From Clostridiaceae bacterium (lineage in GTDB: Bacteria > Bacillota > Clostridia > DUPQ01): DNA of 52,332 bases. Both the position numbers and the translations under genes were made by a program. Positions within the stretch are counted from its first letter, which is position 1. Every line of letters starts with the position of its first letter. The stretch spans positions 1-52,332 of the forward strand of contig DUPQ01000031.1 in the NCBI GenBank assembly GCA_012838235.1, written 5' to 3'. Positions 1-9,027 of the stretch are shown here, piece after piece. The notes beneath the pieces were generated by a model. The model was not told where the DNA came from. It saw only the letters and a list, made by a program, of their open reading frames with translations, and did no database searches.

Positions 1-127
1 CGATTTCGCTATCTCTTCTTCTTGCCTATACCTCACGATACAAACCTTGAGAGTCGCTCTGGGGTTCGTCGGCAACTACGCCCCTTGTGGACTTTCACCA
101 CAGACTGACAACATGCCCGTCATACAC
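1..127 (-). mobile_element. Group IIC intron, 5' end (domain I), truncated by window edge
   Basis: Read on the minus strand from 127, the sequence starts GTGTATGACGGGCATG, followed by a CAGTCT block and GGTGAAAGTCC. From memory, this matches the spaced conserved blocks at the 5' end of the Oceanobacillus iheyensis group IIC intron (GTGT, GGCATG, CAGTCT, GGTGA, AGTCC). The putative 5' splice site falls directly after the T-run of an intrinsic terminator (128-157), which is the known target preference of bacterial class C introns. The rest of the ribozyme and any reverse transcriptase/maturase gene would lie to the left of the window. Insertion has left the upstream gene intact. Confidence 0.75.
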
Positions 128-157
128 AAAAAAGGTTATGCAACGGCATAACCTTTT
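128..157 (-). terminator. Intrinsic terminator of the GH4 gene
   Basis: An 11-bp perfect stem (130-140 with 147-157) closes a 6-nt loop. On the minus strand it is followed by a run of six T. It lies 41 bases beyond the GH4 stop codon and ends exactly where the group II intron 5' end begins. Confidence 0.85.
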
Positions 158-198
158 GTCTTGGATAACAGGATAAAGAGAAAACTCCTTATTTATTA

Positions 199-1518
199 TT
201 ATTTATACAAATAACCGAGGTACTCTTTATTCTTCTCCATCATTTCATCAACCATCTCTTTTATCTGATCAAGCGACAGTACGGCGGAAGTAAGCGGATC
301 GAATGCAACCGCATGGAATACCTTTCTCGGGTTACGTTCCAGTGCCGCATCCACAGCCATTACCTCACAGCGGGCCGTTGTGTTTATAAGGGTGGCAAGC
401 TGATCGGGCATAGCTCCTATATGTATCGGTTCCAATGAATTCCTTGATGCAAGAATAGGAACTTCAACACAGCAGTCATACGGAAGATTCTCTATAATTC
501 CGTGATTCATTACATTTCCGTTGAATTTGAACATAGTGTTATCTCCGAATACCGCATTGAAAATATATGTAGCATACTCATAACCGCGCTCCAGATTAAT
601 ATCCTCCTTTGCAAGCCATTCCTTAATGGAGTCACGCCAGGTGTCTTTCCGTTTCAGATATTCATTAAGAATATATGCATAATGTCCGGGGTTCCAGTTT
701 GTACCGTTCATACAGTATTTTTCCAATAATTCGGGATTCTTTCTGTACCATGCGACATATTCGCTGTTGTGGCCGGAAGATTCCGTTACATAATAATCCA
801 GATGCTCGAACATATTGTTCCGGACAAGTTCTTTTTGGTAAATTTCAGGATCTTTGATGGCTTCCCTGATTAAAGGATACGCGTCTTTTCCGTTCCACTT
901 GTATTCTAAATAGAAAGCCTGATGGTTTACGCCCGCACATTTGTAAGTTATTTCATTCATGGGAGCACCTATCCATTTTGCAAGCATTCCCGCCGTTCCC
1001 TGAACACTGTGACACAAGCCGGTTATCTTAAGATTGGGGAATTTCTTCTGCATGGCCATACATAACATAGCCATCGGGTTTGTGTAGTTTAAGAAAACCG
1101 CATCGGGACAGTATTTTTCAATGTCTTTACATATATCCAGCATTACCGGTACCGTTCTTAAAAAACGGAAAATGCCTGCGGGACCTCTGGTGTCTCCGAT
1201 ATTTATATCCACCCCGTATTTTTTGGGAATGAGGATATCATGCTGCCAAACATCCACATCGCCGGAAAGTATCGTACACAGTACACCGTCCGCTCCTTTA
1301 AGAGCTTTAACCCTGTCTGTAGTTGCGGTAACTTTTGCGGGATATTTTCCCGCTTTTATAATCTTCCTGACAGCCTGATGTATATAATCCAATCTTTCGG
1401 GATCTATATCCATCAGAACGATATGGGCATCACGAAATGCGGGGAAAGTGAGAAGGTCCTTCACCAGATTACGTGTAAAGCCGAAACTGCCGCCGCCTAT
1501 AAATGCAAATTTTTTCAT
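199..1518 (-). CDS. melA: Glycoside hydrolase family 4, alpha-galactosidase type
   Basis: 439 aa, full length for GH4. The N-terminus carries a Rossmann loop (IGGGSFGFT, residues 7-15), as expected for the NAD+-dependent, Mn2+-dependent hydride-elimination mechanism of this family. Family motifs present are [11 protein letters not shown] (108-118), NYTNP (144-148), CHSV (169-172) and AGVNH (195-199). In GH4 the residue after CH correlates with substrate, and CHSV is the form seen in MelA-type alpha-galactosidases. No signal peptide, so it acts in the cytoplasm on imported galactosides. ATG start with AAGGAG six bases upstream. No transporter or other sugar gene adjoins it, so the natural substrate is inferred from the motif only. 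It is monocistronic, with its own terminator. Confidence 0.88.
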   Translation of the reverse strand: MKKFAFIGGGSFGFTRNLVKDLLTFPAFRDAHIVLMDIDPERLDYIHQAVRKIIKAGKYPAKVTATTDRVKALKGADGVLCTILSGDVDVWQHDILIPKKYGVDINIGDTRGPAGIFRFLRTVPVMLDICKDIEKYCPDAVFLNYTNPMAMLCMAMQKKFPNLKITGLCHSVQGTAGMLAKWIGAPMNEITYKCAGVNHQAFYLEYKWNGKDAYPLIREAIKDPEIYQKELVRNNMFEHLDYYVTESSGHNSEYVAWYRKNPELLEKYCMNGTNWNPGHYAYILNEYLKRKDTWRDSIKEWLAKEDINLERGYEYATYIFNAVFGDNTMFKFNGNVMNHGIIENLPYDCCVEVPILASRNSLEPIHIGAMPDQLATLINTTARCEVMAVDAALERNPRKVFHAVAFDPLTSAVLSLDQIKEMVDEMMEKNKEYLGYLYK

Positions 1519-1531
1519 GGCACACTCCTTA

Positions 1532-1558
1532 ATACAATGATATACGGATATTGTATCA
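1532..1558 (-). promoter_or_regulatory. Extended -10 promoter with overlapping inverted repeat, upstream of melA
   Basis: On the minus strand TGATACAAT fits an extended -10 element (1550-1558); no good -35 is visible. An inverted repeat ATACAAT/ATTGTAT (1532-1538 and 1550-1556, 11-nt spacer) overlaps the -10 and the expected start of transcription. It is a plausible operator for a sugar-responsive repressor, which is inference. Confidence 0.45.
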
Positions 1559-1686
1559 TTTTTATGTATGTAATGTTCCTTTATTTAATGACCTGAGAAC
1601 TTTAGGTTGAAACTATTCGTCAGATAATACATGATGGAATAATTCCGGACAGAGGAGAGTCCGATTATTATCATGGAGGAAATAAA

Positions 1687-2229
1687 GTGCCTACCGTAAC
1701 TAAGAAAAAAAGCAGATGGACAATAGCGGTAATCGTCTTAATATTATCGGTTGCCGTTCTTTTGTTTTTTGTTATAAGGGCAAATATTACACAGGGAAGA
1801 GGGAAATCAGTTGACACATTCAGCACCTATGAAGACTTGTTGGAAAAATCACCCGTTGCCGTAATAGCGACAGTTGTTTCGGATAACAAAGAGTTTGTGT
1901 ATGATGACATAATCTTTGCCGTTACCGAGGTCGAGATTAAAGACTGTTTAAGAGGAGATTTAGGAAACCTGACATTAGAAATACTGCAAACAAAAATGAA
2001 AGAGAATCCTTATCTTATTAAAAATACCGAAGTGTTATTATTTCTGAGGGAATATAAGGGGCCTGTCGCTGAGAATGTTTACATTATAAACGGTTTACAT
2101 AACGGTCAGTTTATAATTAAAGATAACACCTTGAATGAGGTTAGAGCTGGATATACGACTACTATTTTAAAAACCGCAGATTTGGAAAGTGTTATTACCG
2201 ATATAAAAAATACGGAATATAAAGAATAG
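1687..2229 (+). CDS. Membrane-anchored protein of unknown function
   Basis: 180 aa with a GTG start six bases after GGAGG. A lysine-rich cytoplasmic tip (residues 1-12) precedes one hydrophobic segment (about 13-31, IAVIVLILSVAVLLFFVI). The remaining 145 residues should lie outside the membrane. That region has an alternating hydrophobic/polar pattern suggesting a small beta-rich domain and no cysteines apart from Cys92. I do not recognise the family. It is divergent from melA and codirectional with typA 133 bases downstream, but typA has its own -10 box, so the two may be transcribed separately. Confidence 0.75.
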   Translation: MPTVTKKKSRWTIAVIVLILSVAVLLFFVIRANITQGRGKSVDTFSTYEDLLEKSPVAVIATVVSDNKEFVYDDIIFAVTEVEIKDCLRGDLGNLTLEILQTKMKENPYLIKNTEVLLFLREYKGPVAENVYIINGLHNGQFIIKDNTLNEVRAGYTTTILKTADLESVITDIKNTEYKE

Positions 2230-2330
2230 ACATATCATATGAAAACAGAATAGTTTCTCAAAAAAGTTAAAGGGGATAGCCTTTGATGTTAAGTATAAAA
2301 TATTATGCTTTTCTTTTAATCTTACAGGTG

Positions 2331-2336
2331 TATAAT
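2331..2336 (+). promoter_or_regulatory. Putative -10 box of typA
   Basis: A perfect TATAAT lies 27 bases upstream of the typA start codon. No convincing -35 hexamer is visible 16-18 bases before it. GAGGAAAG follows as the ribosome binding site. Confidence 0.4.
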
Positions 2337-2362
2337 AAGTTGAAAACTTTTGAGGAAAGCTT

Positions 2363-4186
2363 ATGATAAGGGAAGACTTAAGAAATATAGCAATAATAGC
2401 GCATGTAGACCACGGCAAGACCACACTGGTGGATGCCATGCTTAAACAGGCGGGAGTGTTCAGGAAAAATCAGGTTGTTGCGGACAGAGTAATGGATTCC
2501 GGTGATTTGGAGAGAGAGAAGGGTATAACTATTCTTGCCAAGAATGCTTCGGTAAGATACAAGAATACCAAGATTAATATAGTGGATACCCCCGGACATG
2601 CGGATTTTTCCGGAGAAGTGGAACGCGTACTTAAAATGGTTGACGGAGTACTGTTATTGGTGGATGCCTTTGAAGGGCCTATGCCGCAGACAAGGTTTGT
2701 TCTTTCCAAAGCTCTGGAACTTAATCATAAAGTCATAATTGTGGTAAATAAAGTGGACAGGGAAGGTGCGGATATCCGAAAGACGGAAAACGACGTGCTG
2801 GAACTTCTTATGGAATTGCAGGCAAACGACACGCAATTGGACAGTCCTTATGTGTACTGTTCCGCAAAAGAAGGAGCTGCTTCACTGAACCCGGAAATAA
2901 AAGGAACGGATTTGTCGCCTCTGTTTGATACCGTTTTGCAACATATCAATCCTCCGGAAGGCGACGAAAATAGGCCGCTGCAGGTGCTTATTTCTTCCAT
3001 TGACTACAATGACTATGTCGGAAGAATAGCCATAGGCAGAATAGAAAGAGGTCACATTAAGGCAAACAGCGATGTTGCCGTAGTTAACTTCCATAATCCC
3101 GAAGAACCTCACAGGGCAAAGGTAACCAATATATATTCATTTGAAGGAGTTAAAAGAGAGCCTGTTGAAGAAGCATATGTTGGAGATATTATTTCTTTTT
3201 CCGGAATACCTGAGATATCTATAGGAGACACGATATGTGATCCGGAATTTGTCGAAGCAATAGAATTTGCAAAAATTTCCCCTCCTACAATAGAAATGAC
3301 CTTCTCGGTTAATGACAGTCCGTTTGCCGGAAGAGAAGGTAAATATGTAACATCCAGGCATTTAAGAGAGCGGTTGTTCAGAGAAACACTGAAGGATGTT
3401 TCGTTAAAAGTGAAGGAAACGGAATCCGCCGATGCTTTTATTGTTATGGGAAGAGGAGAAATGCACCTGTCCATTCTGGTGGAAACCATGAGGAGAGAAG
3501 GATATGAATTTCAATTGAGTACACCCAGGGTGCTGTTTACGGATATAGACGGAGTAAAGCAGGAACCCATGGAACATGTATATATTGACGTACCTTCCGA
3601 CTGCGTAGGGGCTGTATGTGAGAAAATGGGAAGAAGAAAAGGCGAGATGCTGTGCATGAATCTGTCCGGTGCAAGAATGAAAATGGAGTTTTCTGTTCCG
3701 GCGAGGGGCTTGTTCGGCTACAGGAACGAGTTTCTGACCGATACCGCGGGAGAAGGCATAATGAATACCCTCTATGAAGGATATGCTCCATACAAAGGCG
3801 AGATAGGATACAGAAGCAACGGTTCGCTAATTGCCTTTGAAACGGGAACAGCGGTTACATACGGCTTATATAATGCTCAGGAAAGAGGAGTGCTTTTTAT
3901 AAATCCCGGAGAGGAAGTATATGCCGGTATGGTTGTGGGCGAGACTCCCAAGGATGAGGACATCACGATCAATGTATGCAAAAAGAAACATGTTACGAAT
4001 ATGAGAGCGGCGGGTAGTGATGAAGCTTTGCGGTTGTCCCCTCCGAAAAAAATGAGTCTGGAACAGGCAATGGAATATATAAAAGAAGATGAATTGCTGG
4101 AAATAACCCCCTTAAGTATGCGCATTAGAAAAAAGATATTGGATCCCGTGATGCGTATGAGAGCGAAACTTAAAGATAAACAATAG
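2363..4186 (+). CDS. typA: Ribosome-associated translational GTPase TypA/BipA
   Basis: 607 aa, the usual length for TypA/BipA. GTPase motifs run in order: G1 AHVDHGKT (13-20), switch I with REKGITI (51-57), G3 DTPGH (75-79) and G4 NKVD (129-132). EF-G-like domains III and V and the BipA-specific C-terminal domain (from about residue 480) follow. TypA binds the ribosome at the EF-G site and assists 50S assembly and growth under stress; that role comes from family knowledge. ATG start after GAGGAAAG. The stop codon is one base from the stop of the convergent capA-like gene, so neither gene has room for a separate terminator. Confidence 0.96.
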   Translation: MIREDLRNIAIIAHVDHGKTTLVDAMLKQAGVFRKNQVVADRVMDSGDLEREKGITILAKNASVRYKNTKINIVDTPGHADFSGEVERVLKMVDGVLLLVDAFEGPMPQTRFVLSKALELNHKVIIVVNKVDREGADIRKTENDVLELLMELQANDTQLDSPYVYCSAKEGAASLNPEIKGTDLSPLFDTVLQHINPPEGDENRPLQVLISSIDYNDYVGRIAIGRIERGHIKANSDVAVVNFHNPEEPHRAKVTNIYSFEGVKREPVEEAYVGDIISFSGIPEISIGDTICDPEFVEAIEFAKISPPTIEMTFSVNDSPFAGREGKYVTSRHLRERLFRETLKDVSLKVKETESADAFIVMGRGEMHLSILVETMRREGYEFQLSTPRVLFTDIDGVKQEPMEHVYIDVPSDCVGAVCEKMGRRKGEMLCMNLSGARMKMEFSVPARGLFGYRNEFLTDTAGEGIMNTLYEGYAPYKGEIGYRSNGSLIAFETGTAVTYGLYNAQERGVLFINPGEEVYAGMVVGETPKDEDITINVCKKKHVTNMRAAGSDEALRLSPPKKMSLEQAMEYIKEDELLEITPLSMRIRKKILDPVMRMRAKLKDKQ

Positions 4187-4187
4187 A

Positions 4188-5489
4188 TTAATCTGTTCTT
4201 TTTATATAGTAATAATCGTAATCGCGACCTAAAATATCATGACAAATCTTCAAAGATGCCAGTAAATCCTTGTAAATTTTTTCATTTATCAATGTACTTG
4301 AACCGTTTTCATATTCTTTTATGGCATCATGAACGGGAAGCACATATGGTCTGGAGCCTCCCCATTCCGGAGTAAGCATATATGTGGGCACATAATCATA
4401 TCCTTTAATTACGGTTACATCGGTTTCAAGATTTTTTTCTATATAGAGATTCAATATTGCCGAAGTCAGTGTGTAATGAGTTCTGGTTATATTGGACATG
4501 AAGTTACCCAACGAATAACATACGAATACCTGCTTTTCTTGACCTTCCGGGGTGCGTATCGTCTGTATTCCCATAGGTTGCAGCACATGGGGGTGGTTTC
4601 CTATCAATATATCCACGCCGTTATCAAACAGAAATTGTGCGGCTTGTCGTTGCTTTTCATTTTCCGTTGTAACATATTCGGTGCCCCAGTGAATAAGGGC
4701 TATTATGAGGTCGGTATCAAGGGAGCGCGCATATTCCAAGTCGGAAGAAATCTGTTCCTTATTTAATATTGAATAGGGACCTAAATAGTCTTCATACAGA
4801 AGATTAACGCAAAACTCCTTTCCCGCCGGTATCCTTATAACATTGGTACCGTAGGAATAATTAACTATCGCCATACTTATTCCGTTGACCTCTTTAACTA
4901 AAACACCATGGGATTCGTCACGATCTTGCTGTGCTGCATATGTTCCCACCTGCAAAAGTCCCGCCGCTTTTACATTCTCTATGGTGGAGACAAGTCCTTT
5001 GAAACCTTTATCAAGACAGTGGTTGTTGGCGGTGCTTACAATATCCACCCCTATGTCCTTAAGGTTTTTGGCCAAAGCGGGAGGAGTATTGAAAATAGGA
5101 TAACCGGTATATTCTCCCTCCGCCATGGAGGTTTCCAGATTGGCAATAAGAAGATCGCTGGTTTTAGTAAAATTTTTAATTCGACTCAAAGAATTGGAAT
5201 AATCATATTCGCCGGTTTCGGCATTATATGCATCTAAAATCTGAGTGTAGTGACTCATTACATCGCCTGTTGCCGACAGTTTCAGAGTAGCTGTTTTCGG
5301 AGCGGCTTCCGCAGGTCGGGTTTCCGTCGGTTGCTCCGAAGCGGGCGGTTGGGGAGAAATAGAAGTCTGAGGCGGAGTTTCGGAAGGTACGGAAGTCGGT
5401 TGTACTGTAGGTGTTTCCACCGGAGTGCAGGAAGACAGTATAACCGCAACAAGCAGTATCGATATAGTTAAAAATGTTCTTTTTCTCAC
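4188..5489 (-). CDS. CapA-family (poly-gamma-glutamate synthesis-like) metallophosphatase lipoprotein
   Basis: 433 aa. A lipoprotein signal ends at LSSC, with Cys21 as the lipidation site. A Pro/Thr/Ser-rich linker (about 22-66) follows, then a calcineurin-like CapA domain with GDVM (75-78), NLET (117-120), NNH (155-157), HWG (267-269) and GNHPH (297-301), the metal-binding order of the PGA_cap family. GTG start after GGGAG. It is the last gene of a minus-strand run, 32 bases after the subtilase. No capB or capC homologue is near, so a role in polyglutamate export is not supported here. A cell-surface phosphohydrolase of unknown substrate is the safer statement. Confidence 0.88.
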   Translation of the reverse strand: MRKRTFLTISILLVAVILSSCTPVETPTVQPTSVPSETPPQTSISPQPPASEQPTETRPAEAAPKTATLKLSATGDVMSHYTQILDAYNAETGEYDYSNSLSRIKNFTKTSDLLIANLETSMAEGEYTGYPIFNTPPALAKNLKDIGVDIVSTANNHCLDKGFKGLVSTIENVKAAGLLQVGTYAAQQDRDESHGVLVKEVNGISMAIVNYSYGTNVIRIPAGKEFCVNLLYEDYLGPYSILNKEQISSDLEYARSLDTDLIIALIHWGTEYVTTENEKQRQAAQFLFDNGVDILIGNHPHVLQPMGIQTIRTPEGQEKQVFVCYSLGNFMSNITRTHYTLTSAILNLYIEKNLETDVTVIKGYDYVPTYMLTPEWGGSRPYVLPVHDAIKEYENGSSTLINEKIYKDLLASLKICHDILGRDYDYYYIKRTD

Positions 5490-5521
5490 TTTGCTCCCTC
5501 TTCTTCCTTCATGTTGTGTGT

Positions 5522-7969
5522 CTAATCTGCAGTTTCTGCTGTATTATCGACATGGTTAAAAGTATAAGCATTCAGCACATAACTGTAAAGCCTGCATATA
5601 ATAGCGGCAGCTTCCGAACGGTATAAGTTGTCATTCGGCGCAATAGTACCGTTCGGATACCCGTTGAGTACCTTCATATGAGAAAAGTAAGAAATCGCAT
5701 CATATGCCCACAAGGGCACAGTATCTTTATCGGTATATTCCATGTCGGGACTTTCCGTTAAACCTATTACACGCCCCATTATGACTGCAGCTTCCGCCCT
5801 CGAAACAGGCTCTTTAGGTCTTATATACACCTTACCTTCATCATCGGTACTTCCTGTAAGATATCCGTAATAATATGCGGTTTTAATGTACGGAAGACTC
5901 CAGGAATCCACATCTTCATAATCTTCAAAAAACTCAATATCCGCATCAACATTCGCAGGAATGCTCATAGTTTCCAGAATAACTTTGAAGAATTCCTGTC
6001 TGGTCATATACACATGAGGAATATATATATATCCGGTTCCGTTGTATACGCCGTTAATAATACCCAACCGGGACACATGATGTATATATGTCGAAGCCCA
6101 GTAATCCTGTGCGATATCGTCAAAGCTGTATACATAAACTTTATTTGTCGAACGCTCCTGAGCACCGGTGTTTCCCAGAATAATAATTTCATCATCATTT
6201 GTTTTGAGAATCATCATATCTCTGTTGCAGGAGAGAGTCTTGATATTGCTTAATTCCTGCAGGGAAGACGACATCTCCGTTGCTAATCCTGTATATACAA
6301 GCGTTCCGTCCGCTTTAAGTCCCACGGAGTAATTATACCCTGCAAAGACCTCTATAATATTATGCCATGATGAGACATCCGTTTGTTTGAAGCGGTTATT
6401 GCCGGTTGCTACTACAGTTCCGTCGGATTTTAACCCCAGTGTGAAACCGTTTCCCGCAGCAACGGAAACTATATCCGACCAACCCGAAGTATTGGTTTCA
6501 CCGGAAAAGTTTGCACCTACACTTCTGACCGTACCGTTGGATCTTAGGCATACGGTATGCATTGAACCGCATTCCACTTTGGAAACGCCCGCTATAATAC
6601 CGGTATTGCATTGGCCGGCACTGTTGCTTCCCATAGTCAAAACGGAACCTGCTGTTGTAACCGCCGCAGTGTGGAGCGAACCTGCAGAAACCTGCTTTAA
6701 CGATGTCCAGTGGGACACATTCAAAGCATAGGAGCCGGAGAAACCGGTATATCGCAATGTTCCGTCGCTTTTTAATCCTAAAGAGAAGGAATCTCCCGTA
6801 GCAACGGAGACTATATCCGACCATTGAGCAACATCGGTTTTTCCGAAAGAAGAATCACCGGCACTCATAACCTTATTATTTTGGTCCAGCCATAATCCGT
6901 AAGAAAGACCGCAGGACAATGTTGCTTTACGGTCTGTATATTCAAAAGAAAAAGGAGAAGTGCCCTCCGAGGGTTGTTGCTCTTCCGACTGATATATCAA
7001 AGAATCCAAATCCAGAGTAAGCGCGGAGAATAAATTGAGCTTACCGTAACCGTAATAATTATTTCTTCCCTCATCGGTGAGTTTGTCCGCACTTGCACAC
7101 AATATGGTCTCTATTTCCAAGGGGGTAAGGCTCTTGTTAACCGCTTTGAGTATTGCTGCCGCACCGGTTACTATTGCAGCGGAAAAAGAAGAGCCGCTTA
7201 AAAAATTATATGTTCCGTTTAATCCTATTGTGTAAATATCTTCTCCGTGGGCACATAAGTCTACCTGGTCGTTATAGGAAGAAAACGGAGAGGATAAAAA
7301 GTAATCATCATCGTACAATGAAAGAGCCGATACCGATATTACTCCGTAACAGGAAGAAGGATAAGAGTAATACTCACTGCTCTTATTGCCGGCTGAGGCT
7401 ATTATGGGGATGGATTTCTCATATGCGGCCAGACAGGCTATTTGCAGACCTTCGTCAAAATTGGGGATATCGATACTAATATTAATTACATCCGCATTCA
7501 TCTCAATAGCATAATAAATGGCATCTATTATATATCGCATCTGTAATGTGCCGGTAATATCACCATATACTTTTAAAGGAAGAATTTTAACATCCAGATT
7601 GCCGCAGACTCCGTAATAATTGTTCTCTTCGGTGGGAACGGCGGCAATGATGCCGGCGATTGCCGTTCCGTGCCCTTGTTTGTCTTCAACATTGTCGGAA
7701 GGAGGAGAAGGAACAAAATTGCGTCCCCGCGGATCTATTCTGTCTTTTAAGTGAGGATTATCCGACTCGATTCCCGTGTCGATTACCGCTACCGTGACCG
7801 GTTCTGTGGGAATATCGGCAAGAAGTTTCCAGGCCGAAGGTATGGCTGAGGAATACAGCCAATAATATCTGGAGTCAAAAAAATCTTCCTGTGCGCTGAC
7901 CGACACAAAGGAAAAACATAAAGCGATTATAAGAAGTAAAGCAAATGTAATCCTTACAGATTTCTTCAT
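5522..7969 (-). CDS. Secreted subtilisin-like (S8) protease with RCC1-like repeats and three SLH domains
   Basis: 815 aa from the ATG at 7969, chosen because it begins a clean signal peptide (MKKS, then a hydrophobic stretch to AQE near residue 27). A TTG ten codons upstream is possible; neither start has a clear Shine-Dalgarno. S8 catalytic residues are Asp64 (AVIDTG), His100 (QGHGT), oxyanion Asn195 (SAGNK) and Ser261 (SGSSF). Residues about 352-605 hold around five copies of an RCC1/BNR-like beta-propeller repeat of the form GLKSDGT...TG. Three SLH repeats (about 617-810) close the protein and would attach it to secondary cell-wall polymer. Little propeptide is visible between the signal peptide and the catalytic domain, which is unusual for S8. 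It probably processes surface or extracellular protein, with the repeats mediating binding; this is inferred. Confidence 0.9.
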   Translation of the reverse strand: MKKSVRITFALLLIIALCFSFVSVSAQEDFFDSRYYWLYSSAIPSAWKLLADIPTEPVTVAVIDTGIESDNPHLKDRIDPRGRNFVPSPPSDNVEDKQGHGTAIAGIIAAVPTEENNYYGVCGNLDVKILPLKVYGDITGTLQMRYIIDAIYYAIEMNADVINISIDIPNFDEGLQIACLAAYEKSIPIIASAGNKSSEYYSYPSSCYGVISVSALSLYDDDYFLSSPFSSYNDQVDLCAHGEDIYTIGLNGTYNFLSGSSFSAAIVTGAAAILKAVNKSLTPLEIETILCASADKLTDEGRNNYYGYGKLNLFSALTLDLDSLIYQSEEQQPSEGTSPFSFEYTDRKATLSCGLSYGLWLDQNNKVMSAGDSSFGKTDVAQWSDIVSVATGDSFSLGLKSDGTLRYTGFSGSYALNVSHWTSLKQVSAGSLHTAAVTTAGSVLTMGSNSAGQCNTGIIAGVSKVECGSMHTVCLRSNGTVRSVGANFSGETNTSGWSDIVSVAAGNGFTLGLKSDGTVVATGNNRFKQTDVSSWHNIIEVFAGYNYSVGLKADGTLVYTGLATEMSSSLQELSNIKTLSCNRDMMILKTNDDEIIILGNTGAQERSTNKVYVYSFDDIAQDYWASTYIHHVSRLGIINGVYNGTGYIYIPHVYMTRQEFFKVILETMSIPANVDADIEFFEDYEDVDSWSLPYIKTAYYYGYLTGSTDDEGKVYIRPKEPVSRAEAAVIMGRVIGLTESPDMEYTDKDTVPLWAYDAISYFSHMKVLNGYPNGTIAPNDNLYRSEAAAIICRLYSYVLNAYTFNHVDNTAETAD

Positions 7970-8016
7970 AATATTATAATAATACAATATCAGGAACAAA
8001 TCAGCAATGCCGATGA

Positions 8017-8994
8017 TTATCTTAAAATTGTGCTCTTACCGGATGTTTTGTTCAGAAGATAATGGTGATTGTCGTCCCGGTTGAGATATACAATGTAGTC
8101 TTCCACAATGTTTATATATGCGCATTCGTCATTGGATACGGTCATCTGATTAAGTGATGCAAGATTCACTTTTTTCAAAATACCGGTAGGCGACATAAAG
8201 TAAAGAAAATCCGGATCATCCGGTGAACTTGCAAGAAACCAGCCCTTGACACCTTCCAGTCGCTTGTTCCCCGACCCGTCAAGATTCATGCTGTAGATAT
8301 AGGATTCATCGTTTGTATTTGTGTAATAGATAAGATTGTCTTTTACGGTATAGAAGATAGTGTGCTGTTTAAGAACCGGTGACACTTCCAATGTTTCCAA
8401 ATCCAGACGATATATGCCGTTGTTGTCCATATAGTTTATGAAGTACAGAAACCCGTCATGAACCGAAACGGATGTTGCGCTTTCCTCGGCTAATTTCTCC
8501 GGAATATAGTCGTGCATACTCATTCTGTAAATGGAATTGTTTTCTTTATTGTCAATATAGTATATCCAGTCTTTCGTTACATAAAGATTGGAGCATATGC
8601 TGTCTTTCAACAGCAACTCATCGGTTCCCGAAACGGTTATCCTCTTTATATTTCCGTTGCTGCCGTCAATATAGTAAATATATCCCTCCAGCACATTTAA
8701 GTATTTTGCATTTGCTGCGTAAACGAGTTTTTCTTTACCGCTTTCTATATCCAGCCTGAATATCTTGGAGCCTGCATCAAATCGGGTGTAGTAAAGGTGA
8801 CCGTCTTCATATGCTATAAGCCCGTTGTTTATAATATTGGAAGGAGAGTTGCCTTCATAATTATTATAGGATTTGTTGAACACCTTAAAAAGAAGCACTG
8901 CAAGAACAATCAGAAGAACGGCAATGGCTACTGATATTACCGCAACTCTATGCTGTCTGTTTTTGAAATCGATTATAAACTTGCCTTTTTCCAT
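8017..8994 (-). CDS. Membrane-anchored beta-propeller-like protein (DUF5050 type)
   Basis: 325 aa. One transmembrane segment (about 18-40) is followed by an extracytoplasmic region made of short repeats such as GLIAYEDGHLYYTRF, YIYYIDGSNGN and WIYYIDNKEN. This pattern of a Tyr-Tyr strand followed by a small turn is typical of the DUF5050/TolB-like propeller of Clostridia. GGAG lies ten bases before the ATG. It is sandwiched between pdp (33 bases upstream) and the subtilase (47 bases downstream) in the same orientation, so it is probably co-transcribed with one or both. The ligand is unknown. Confidence 0.75.
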   Translation of the reverse strand: MEKGKFIIDFKNRQHRVAVISVAIAVLLIVLAVLLFKVFNKSYNNYEGNSPSNIINNGLIAYEDGHLYYTRFDAGSKIFRLDIESGKEKLVYAANAKYLNVLEGYIYYIDGSNGNIKRITVSGTDELLLKDSICSNLYVTKDWIYYIDNKENNSIYRMSMHDYIPEKLAEESATSVSVHDGFLYFINYMDNNGIYRLDLETLEVSPVLKQHTIFYTVKDNLIYYTNTNDESYIYSMNLDGSGNKRLEGVKGWFLASSPDDPDFLYFMSPTGILKKVNLASLNQMTVSNDECAYINIVEDYIVYLNRDDNHHYLLNKTSGKSTILR

Positions 8995-9027
8995 GCCTAA
9001 ACAACTCCAATGCCCAATATTATACTA

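Noticed and set aside
4184-4190. Terminator between typA and the capA-like gene
   Set aside because: The stop codons are one base apart and no hairpin with a T-run is seen nearby on either strand.
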